64,000 bases of DNA from Saccharibacillus soli (lineage in GTDB: Bacteria; Bacillota; Bacilli; Paenibacillales; Paenibacillaceae), in assembly GCA_002189105.1 (NCBI GenBank), contig NIOB01000003.1, forward strand, positions 558,001 to 622,000, read 5' to 3'. The notes under the pieces are model-generated. The model saw only the letters and a program-made list of their open reading frames with translations. It did no database searches and was not told the origin of the DNA. Shown piece by piece: positions 58,440 to 64,000 of this stretch (position 1 is the stretch's first letter; each line of letters starts with the position of its first letter). The position numbers and the translations under genes are program-made.

Positions 58440-58880
58440 TCAAGAAAAAGGGGATTGCTCTATTCCTTCGAGGTTCAAATAAACACTTCCAGAATCACTT
58501 GCTTCGTAGTTCCAATATAAGTCTCCGTTTATCTCTAAAAGGTGGATATTTTGCTTATCTGTTTCAGTTAATGCTTTTTTATCATCTTCCAGTTTCTTGA
58601 TGATCTCTTCGTAGGTTTTAGGTAATGCAACTAACTTGGGCTTTTCATGATCCCGAAATACCATAGCACTTTGTTTTCCCTTTGCATCCTCCACAATCGT
58701 GATGAACGGACTACGAAAATAAGGTTTTGCAGCAACCTCTTTAAGTCCTAGAGCCGAAATTTTAGATTGGTACCCATCTGGCACATACAAAGAATCCACA
58801 GCTTGTTTTTCATGAGATTGATTGCAGGCGGTAATTAGTAAAGGCACGAGCATGATCCACCCCATTTTTCTGACGCGCAT
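58440..58880 (-). CDS. Small secreted lipoprotein
   Basis: The 146-residue product starts with a lipoprotein signal (RKMGWIMLVPLLITAC, Cys at ~19). The rest is charged, with no known domain: YRSP.. ITIVEDAKGKQSAMVFRDH. ATG at 58880 chosen because GAGGAGG is at six bases; an earlier ATG at 58886 is too close to the site. The final ~7 codons overlap a weak AGCAATC/GATTGCT hairpin. AT-rich compared with neighbours. Confidence 0.8.
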   Translation of the reverse strand: MRVRKMGWIMLVPLLITACNQSHEKQAVDSLYVPDGYQSKISALGLKEVAAKPYFRSPFITIVEDAKGKQSAMVFRDHEKPKLVALPKTYEEIIKKLEDDKKALTETDKQNIHLLEINGDLYWNYEASDSGSVYLNLEGIEQSPFS

Positions 58881-59014
58881 ATGCATCCTCCTCTCTGATT
58901 CCTTCTATTCAATAAACGAAATATTATACTTTTTGTTACAAAAATTTAGAAAAATATTGTTATTCCCTTTTATAAGCTTTATATTTATTAAAAATGATAA
59001 AGGGAGTGTATAAT

Positions 59015-60262
59015 TTGAGAAAAAAAGTTACTTTATCTCTATTGATCTCATCAAGTCTATTCTTTAACTTAGCTATAGACAGTCACGCTGCGGAAGTCAA
59101 TGAGGTCTCACCTAGTCAAGCTGTAGCTGCTGCCCTATATCAAGTTGTACTCGATCAAAAAACAAATCCCGAATCACTATGGAAGGACAAAGTAATTGAA
59201 GCCGAAGCGCCTATAGAAGTCTACGGAACTAATCAAGAGGTCGTAAGTTACCTCGTTAACTTGAAAAATGAAAACGTTCCTGCTGGCTTCGTAGAAATCG
59301 CTAATAACAAATCTGATTTTCCAACACTTAGTTTTGGGTACACAGAAAATCCAATTGCTCCTTTGGAAGAGGTTGGACTGAACGTTAACTCCTTTGCGGA
59401 TAGTGGCGAGCAACAAATTGTATCTGTAGGTCCAGGAGAGTTCGGGCTCAAACAAGAACAACCAGATGGTACAGCAAAAATCACTGTAGACGGCGGCGAG
59501 AGTTTTGATGCAGTTGAAGAGAACAATAACTATAAACTGCAATCAGAGAAAAGCGAAAATAAAGAAAGCGAAGAAGTATGGGACGAGATCGAAGATTTAG
59601 GAATGACAGGGGAGATCGGCAACAGTTCTGATGGTGTCACAGATGACTTATCCTTTGAGACCGGTTCTATGTATAAAAAGACAATTAGCGGAGTTGGGGA
59701 CACGAATCAATATTCCAGCTCATATTGGACAGGAGCCTCAGGCTGTGCTCCAACCAGTGCATACAACGTAATGTATTACTGGCACTATACAAAGGGCAAA
59801 AGCAATCTGCTCAAGAATCCGTCTGGAGTAGTCAATAAAGATCGTGCTATTTCCGATCTGAGGAGGGCTATGGGAACAACAACCACTTCAGATAATCAAG
59901 GAGCAACAGCTATCGGAAAAATTGCCAGTGGGATGAACACCTTCGCTCAAAACCACGGCTATTTAACTGCATTAGCTAAAAACACAACATCTCCTTCTTG
60001 GAATCAAGTAAAAAGCGATATTGGATATGGACCTACCGTAATCACTATGACAAGTCAGGATTTCTACGTTCCTAATCCCAATGATGAAGTAGCCGGACAT
60101 ACCGTTACGGGTGTGGGATATGTTGAATATATGTATAGTGGAAATTCCGCAGGTCATCAATACATGATTGTACATGATAACTGGGGCAGTACACCAACAG
60201 ATGTTTATGTTGCATATGGGCGGCATTACGACACTTTATATTCTGTATCTTTTAAGATGTAG
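59015..60262 (+). CDS. Secreted C39-like cysteine peptidase-fold protein
   Basis: The 415-residue product starts at TTG 59015, with GGGAG eight bases upstream; an ATG at 58994 has none. A typical signal peptide follows (RKKVTLSLLISSSLFFNLAIDSHAAE). A ~200-residue N-terminal region of propeptide-like character precedes a Peptidase_C39_2-type domain: Cys in ASGCAPTSAYNVMYYW, His in EVAGHTVTGVGYVEY and Asn in IVHDNWGS. It is likely an extracellular cysteine protease or a bacteriocin-type amidase. GC is about 40%, well below neighbours; possible recent acquisition. Confidence 0.88.
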   Translation: MRKKVTLSLLISSSLFFNLAIDSHAAEVNEVSPSQAVAAALYQVVLDQKTNPESLWKDKVIEAEAPIEVYGTNQEVVSYLVNLKNENVPAGFVEIANNKSDFPTLSFGYTENPIAPLEEVGLNVNSFADSGEQQIVSVGPGEFGLKQEQPDGTAKITVDGGESFDAVEENNNYKLQSEKSENKESEEVWDEIEDLGMTGEIGNSSDGVTDDLSFETGSMYKKTISGVGDTNQYSSSYWTGASGCAPTSAYNVMYYWHYTKGKSNLLKNPSGVVNKDRAISDLRRAMGTTTTSDNQGATAIGKIASGMNTFAQNHGYLTALAKNTTSPSWNQVKSDIGYGPTVITMTSQDFYVPNPNDEVAGHTVTGVGYVEYMYSGNSAGHQYMIVHDNWGSTPTDVYVAYGRHYDTLYSVSFKM

Positions 60263-60333
60263 CTGGATATAGTTAAAGGGGCTTTAATTAGAATCACTCA
60301 TGTTTTACGCTCTACAATAGAACGTCACTACAT

Positions 60334-60371
60334 AAACGAACTCTTTCGCTCAAAGCGAAAGAGTTCGTTTT
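60334..60371. terminator. Strong terminator after the C39-like gene
   Basis: 17-bp perfect stem (60334-60350 with 60354-60370, loop CAA), T3 and A3 ends. Shared with the convergent MATE gene. Confidence 0.92.
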
Positions 60372-60393
60372 GGATTATTTATTTTATGCTTTA

Positions 60394-61836
60394 TCACCGC
60401 ACATTGATTCCTCCCGCCATACGATCAGGATCAGGATAACTTAAGCTATGGTTTTTTTGGAGATCCTTTAGCTTGATACGAAACGGAACATACAGAATCA
60501 ACCCCAGCAGACAGGTAATCACTTCCGTCACCGTCATGGACCAGATCACACCATGCAGACCAAACATGGCATGCAGCACGATGATCGTCGGAATGTAGAG
60601 GACACCCTGCGTCACGGACAGAACCATCGTCGGCATGCCCTGACCCGCCGCCTGGAACAAAGTCAGGAACAGCCCGGTAAATCCATTAAACAGCGCCGAG
60701 ACCAGCATTGCGCCCAGGATGTAAGTCCCTGCTTCCAATACGGCTGGATCGCTGGAGAACAGACGCATCACCGGATCACGCAGCAGATAGACCAGACCGA
60801 CGAAGACGACAGACACCGCACCAATCACAGCAGCCGAGGCGTTGAATCCAGCTCTGAAGCGCGGGATATTCGGACGAGCATAATTGAAGGCGAAGAAAGG
60901 AATCATCCCGATAAACAGCCCCATTGCCAGGAATTCCGGAATCTGTACGATGCGCAGTCCGATCCCTGCACCTGCCAGCACGTTGGAGCCATATTCGATC
61001 ATATAATGGTTGAACAGCAGCGTGGTGACGATCATAAAGGCTGATTTGAACAGCTCCGATATGCCAATCTTGTACACTTCCCATTGATCGCGGAGCGACA
61101 GACGAATATACCGAATGAAACCCTGAAGGTGTTCGCTTTTTTTCTGTAAAAAGTAAACGTAGTACAGCGCCGATCCCGCGTTAGCCAGAATCATGGCCAG
61201 CGCAGCGCCCATGACATGCAGATCCAGACCCAGAATCAACAGGGGATCAAGAATCAAACTCAGCCCCGTGCTGATAAAAATCCCGTACATCGACTGCTTG
61301 GACGCTCCTTCTGAACGTACCAGCTGTTCCAGAGCGAAGTTCATGACAATCACGAAGCCGCCGCCTATTAAGGTCATCGCATAAATCTTCGTATAATCAT
61401 GCGTTGAAGCATCCGCTCCCAACGAGTTGACCAGCGGAACCATAAACAGGAACGAGGCCAGCGCGATCAGCAGACCTGCGATCAGACTTCCGTAAAAGGC
61501 ATATCCCGCGACCCGCTTACCCTGTTCCGGTGTGCCCCCGCCGACCAGCCGTGTAATAAACGTTCCGGCACCGACACCAAATACATTGCCCGCAGCCATC
61601 AAGACGGTAAAGATCGGCAGTCCCAATGTAATCGCGGACATCATCGCCGTGTTATGCAGCAGCCCGATAAAATACGCATTGACCACGTTATACACCGTAC
61701 CGACCGACATCCCAAGCATCATGGGAATCGACAGATGAGCCACGGCACGTCCAAGCGGTGCTTTTTCCAGATAATATTGATTCGATTCCGGCTGCTCGGG
61801 CTGCTGAGTGTCTTTGGTTTCTCCTGAAGTCTTCAT
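60394..61836 (-). CDS. Second MATE-family efflux transporter
   Basis: The 480-residue protein has twelve TM helices and a MATE layout: ARAVAHLSIPMMLGMSVGTVYNVVNAYFIGLLHNTAMMSAITLGLPIFTVLMAAGNVFGVGAGTFITRLVGGG and ELFKSAFMIVTTLLFNHYMIEYGSNVLAGAGIGLRIVQIPEFLAMGLFIG. Start 61836 has GGAGG at eight bases. It lies 189 bp after the MarR gene, with no terminator between, and is probably controlled from the MarR promoter. Confidence 0.93.
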   Translation of the reverse strand: MKTSGETKDTQQPEQPESNQYYLEKAPLGRAVAHLSIPMMLGMSVGTVYNVVNAYFIGLLHNTAMMSAITLGLPIFTVLMAAGNVFGVGAGTFITRLVGGGTPEQGKRVAGYAFYGSLIAGLLIALASFLFMVPLVNSLGADASTHDYTKIYAMTLIGGGFVIVMNFALEQLVRSEGASKQSMYGIFISTGLSLILDPLLILGLDLHVMGAALAMILANAGSALYYVYFLQKKSEHLQGFIRYIRLSLRDQWEVYKIGISELFKSAFMIVTTLLFNHYMIEYGSNVLAGAGIGLRIVQIPEFLAMGLFIGMIPFFAFNYARPNIPRFRAGFNASAAVIGAVSVVFVGLVYLLRDPVMRLFSSDPAVLEAGTYILGAMLVSALFNGFTGLFLTLFQAAGQGMPTMVLSVTQGVLYIPTIIVLHAMFGLHGVIWSMTVTEVITCLLGLILYVPFRIKLKDLQKNHSLSYPDPDRMAGGINVR

Positions 61837-62025
61837 ACGCTTAACCTCCATAATATATGATTACTTGCACAATTATTCATGTATAAATGTGAGCGGGGGA
61901 GCGGCTGGCGGCAGCCTGATTTCACTCCAAACCCATCGTCAGATGATCTTCATGATGGAACCGATGTGCCGCTCCCTGCGTGATATTAAGTTTGTCTGTG
62001 CAGACTCTCTGCGGAGCGGTGTGGG

Positions 62026-62505
62026 TTAGAAATTATCCCTGACCTTCTCCAGCAATCTTCGCAGCGTCTCTGCCTCTTCGTCTGTCATGCCCGCCGTAAT
62101 CTGACGCTCCGTATCGAAGAAAATCTGATCGAACTCCGACATCAGCGCTTCAGCTTTCTCCGTGACATAGACCATCTTCTTGCGCTCATTGCCTTCCGGC
62201 ACAATCCGCTTGACGTACCCTTTCTTCTCCAGCCCTTGCAGCATGCTGGTGATGCTCGCATTGGTTCGGTCAAATCGCTTGGCCAGATCGTTCTGAATGA
62301 TCCCCTGCTCCTGGAACATATGAATGTAGCGGAGCATCTGCCCCTGCTGGGCGCTGAGTCCAAGCTCGGCCAGCCGGCCGTCGCCAGCAGGTCTCATGCG
62401 AATGGCAATCTCCCTGAGCAGGCTGGAGAATGGAGCGTCGATTCGTCTGCGATCTCCCACTTCCGTGAACTTGGCCTCTTCGTGTCCATTGCCATGTTCC
62501 CTCAT
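62026..62505 (-). CDS. MarR-family regulator of the downstream MATE gene
   Basis: The 159-residue protein has the MarR winged helix: LAELGLSAQQGQMLRYIHMFQEQGIIQNDLAKRFDRTNASITSMLQGLEKKGYVKRIVPEGNERKKMVYVTEKAE. The C-terminal dimerisation helix is present. ATG at 62505 follows AAGGAGAG. The upstream promoter carries two perfect operators, so the gene is autoregulated and sets the MATE expression. Confidence 0.93.
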   Translation of the reverse strand: MREHGNGHEEAKFTEVGDRRRIDAPFSSLLREIAIRMRPAGDGRLAELGLSAQQGQMLRYIHMFQEQGIIQNDLAKRFDRTNASITSMLQGLEKKGYVKRIVPEGNERKKMVYVTEKAEALMSEFDQIFFDTERQITAGMTDEEAETLRRLLEKVRDNF

Positions 62506-62582
62506 GTTTCATCTCTCCTTCTTCCAACTTGCGGCGCCGGTACCCGGAATATCTGCGCCTGTAATAGTTAACCCTTTGAACT

Positions 62583-62634
62583 GTTAGAGTTCTAACTATG
62601 GCTCAACTATAATTGTTAGAGTTCTAACTGTCAA
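62583..62634 (-). promoter_or_regulatory. MarR operon promoter with two perfect palindromic operators
   Basis: Minus-strand TTGACA (62629-62634), 17-bp spacer, TATAGT (62606-62611). GTTAGA-GT-TCTAAC occurs at 62615-62628, filling the spacer, and again at 62583-62596 over the start region. The 32-bp centre-to-centre distance is about three helical turns, so both lie on the same face. Confidence 0.88.
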
Positions 62635-62718
62635 GAGTCTAATTGTTGGTTAAAAAATAATTAATGTGGACAAGAGACGGTTATGATCTTTGTTCGACTG
62701 GGGAGAATACCAATTAAA

Positions 62719-62803
62719 AAAGCCCCTTCATGATGTCATGAAGGGGCTTCAGAGTGTCGAGAAACCCAGCTCTCTAACGGAGGTTGGGTTTCTCGACACT
62801 CTG
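62719..62803 (-). terminator. Double perfect hairpin upstream of the MarR promoter
   Basis: First stem 14 bp (62720-62733 with 62736-62749, loop TG) with A6 to its left, i.e. a T-run for the minus strand. Second stem 19 bp (62750-62768 with 62785-62803, 16-base loop) directly abuts the first. Only the first has a terminator T-run, on the minus strand. No minus-strand gene that they would end is evident to the right. Confidence 0.75.
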
Positions 62804-63275
62804 ACGGTCTTGATAGACCGGCTTCAAGCCTTGCAAGATCAAGGCTACATTACGTGGGATGGATCTAGGCTTGATTCGATCGAATTTCTGCGCCAGCCCG
62901 ATCAACCGAAGCCTTCCGATCAACAAGCAGCCATGCGTTATTTTACGGAGTGCTGATAATAGATTGTTCAATTTTGAACGATTTAAAAGCTCAAGCTTGC
63001 TAAACTCAAGTTTGATCATAATCAGTTACTAACTTTTAGTTCGTATGGATCAACATTTTTTTTTTGCACTTTATGACATGAAAAAATCGAAAAGATATTT
63101 TTGTCCTGATTAAAACCGCGTAGCTATGCGGTTTCTATTGAGAATATATAAATACGTTCCGCGTCAAATTAGATTTGAGGAAATAGTGGGCGGAAAACTG
63201 TACCTATTCTTTAGTTTGCTCTCTTTTCCGCCTTTTCCGCCTATTTCGGCAGTTTTATTTTCTAAAATTAGTGCT
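62804..63275. other. Region without a supported gene: AT-rich, remnant-like
   Basis: A short plus-strand frame (62690-62956) overlaps the double hairpin; its last ~50 residues (LIDRLQALQDQGYITWDGSRLDSIEF...) look protein-like but have no family I know and its start has no good ribosome site. It may be a degraded gene. 62957-63275 is AT-rich with a weak 7-bp hairpin (63113-63119 with 63128-63134). Confidence 0.3.
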
Positions 63276-63303
63276 TTGATAATCTACTTATATGTTATAA
63301 AAT
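63276..63303 (+). promoter_or_regulatory. Promoter of the 49-residue peptide gene
   Basis: TTGATA (63276-63281), 16-bp spacer, TAAAAT (63298-63303). Confidence 0.6.
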
Positions 63304-63370
63304 GTGTAACACCAACTAAGAAGGATCCTGCATACGAAGACTGCTCTGCCTCTTGAAGAGAGGTGGTTAA

Positions 63371-63520
63371 ATGGATCCTAAAGATTGGATTATCCTGTCT
63401 TTGGCTGTTGGGAATTTTCTACTGAACGTTTGGTCGAAAAAAGAACACGCTGCTAATTTAGGGCGTACTGTTTCCAAGAAAACAGTTGATTTGATTCAAT
63501 GGATATCCAAAAAAAAATAG
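63371..63520 (+). CDS. 49-residue single-TM peptide, candidate type I toxin
   Basis: ATG preceded by AGAGGTGG at five bases. The product starts MDPKDWIILSLAVGNFLLNVW, a short hydrophobic helix, then a basic tail KKEHAANLGRTVSKK and ends with KKK. Size, one N-terminal TM and basic C terminus fit type I toxins of the BsrG/TxpA class in layout, though the sequence does not match one I recall. The ribosome site is part of a CCTCTT...AAGAGAGG hairpin that could hide it. A promoter is ~67 bp upstream and a terminator follows. Alternatively a holin-like or phage-derived peptide. Confidence 0.6.
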   Translation: MDPKDWIILSLAVGNFLLNVWSKKEHAANLGRTVSKKTVDLIQWISKKK

Positions 63521-63537
63521 CATCCTGAAAGGATGCT
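63519..63537 (+). other. Small hairpin overlapping the stop of the peptide gene
   Basis: AGCATCC-TGAAA-GGATGCT, overlapping the TAG by 2 bases. No T-run. Confidence 0.6.
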
Positions 63538-63642
63538 ACAGACAAAAAACTCGCTGGTGGCTAAAAGTCTCGGCTCCTACACCGTAGACTTTTAAATTAT
63601 TCTGGGTAGTACCAGTCTTTCATATGCTCTTAGTCGGCATAC

Positions 63643-63680
63643 AATCCTGTCTCACTCCTACATGAGATAGGATTTTTTTT
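63643..63680 (+). terminator. Terminator of the peptide-gene transcript
   Basis: 12-bp stem with one G-T mismatch (63643-63654 with 63663-63674) followed by T6-8. Between it and the CDS is another 8-bp inverted repeat (AAAAGTCT/AGACTTTT, 63563-63570 and 63586-63593). Confidence 0.8.
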
Positions 63681-63689
63681 GCTTTTTTA

Positions 63690-64000
63690 CGACCATACGA
63701 TTTCAAAACACGACGTCAAATTGTTGACAGCACAACGTTTTAGTAGCATGTTCGTATAACGTTTTTAAATAATATCACCGAATTCGGAAGAACACAATCG
63801 TCAAATGCGAACGTAGCGATTACGTGAGTCGGTGATTTCTAAATTTACTCCCGCTCTCTTTCGTTTGCTCCCAAATACAAGTTTGACAGGCGATCATCGA
63901 ATGGATAGAAGTTGAACAGACATTTTTAAAACATTCAATTCAGAACGCTTGGCGCCGCTGGCCGCTACTCCGCGCGATAACTACAGCCCGTCGCTTTACG
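63690..64000. other. Right end: no supported gene
   Basis: AT-rich to ~63950, then GC-rich again. A minus-strand TTGACG and TATGGT pair (plus positions 63717-63722 and 63695-63700; 16-bp spacer) could start an antisense RNA toward the peptide gene. An imperfect TCACCGA/TCGGTGA inverted repeat spans ~63774-63836. Nothing else seen. Confidence 0.3.

Noticed and set aside
63126-63356. 76-codon frame in the AT-rich right end
   Set aside because: No ribosome site and it overlaps the promoter of the 49-residue peptide gene; composition is hydrophobic by AT bias.

Overview
The window looks like chromosome of a fairly GC-rich member of the Paenibacillaceae (Paenibacillus or a Saccharibacillus-like relative). 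Grounds: strong Gram-positive AGGAGG-type ribosome binding sites, an S-layer-homology (SLH) protein, an Lpl/Ytc-type sugar ABC transporter next to an AraC sensor-regulator, GH105 and GH3 glycosidases, and Bacillales-type small regulators (HxlR, MerR, MarR, TetR, DUF4179/ECF sigma). The genus is inferred from gene content only. No rRNA, tRNA, CRISPR array or intact insertion sequence was seen.

Layout. 1-10 kb: tail of an unidentified gene, a secreted beta-propeller protein, an AraC regulator divergent from a ThuA-like/Gfo-Idh-MocA pair, then GNAT, TPR, MsrA-like and GH3 genes on the minus strand. 10-15.4 kb: aldose-epimerase homologue, a MerR regulator divergent from a short-chain dehydrogenase with a twin-operator promoter region, and a three-gene ABC-2 transporter operon. 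15.4-19.1 kb: an AT-rich island carrying a ranthipeptide locus: a 51-residue precursor with six cysteines, five of them in Cys-x3-Asp motifs, a radical SAM/SPASM maturase and an ABC exporter. This is a freyrasin (PapA/PapB)-type system and is the most interesting feature of the window. 19.1-28.7 kb: threonine-aldolase-like enzyme, nudC, cation diffusion facilitator, SLH protein, ribA-ribD and an FAD monooxygenase. 28.7-36.7 kb: three 87-bp tandem repeats, HxlR regulator, anti-sigma/ECF sigma pair, membrane-anchored nuclease, HAD phosphatase, soluble chemoreceptor, secreted beta-helix protein and a TetR regulator.

37-43.7 kb: 5-oxoprolinase genes (pxpA and a fused pxpB-pxpC) behind an HxlR regulator that is divergent from a nitroreductase, then an MFS efflux pump with its TetR regulator. 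43.7-53.6 kb: sugar ABC transporter with a membrane AraC sensor, a zinc-ribbon-less conserved membrane protein, a HesB-like protein, and an AraC regulator divergent from a GH105 hydrolase. Together these suggest import and degradation of pectin or rhamnogalacturonan oligosaccharides. 53.7-64 kb: VanW protein, HAD hydrolase, pentapeptide-repeat protein, a MATE pump behind a riboswitch-like leader, an AT-rich pair of secreted proteins, and a second MATE pump in an operon with a MarR regulator and two perfect operators. The last kilobase is AT-rich and holds an overlooked 49-residue membrane-peptide gene that resembles a type I toxin.

Gene starts were chosen mainly by Shine-Dalgarno spacing. Several start codons are GTG or TTG, as noted in the entries.
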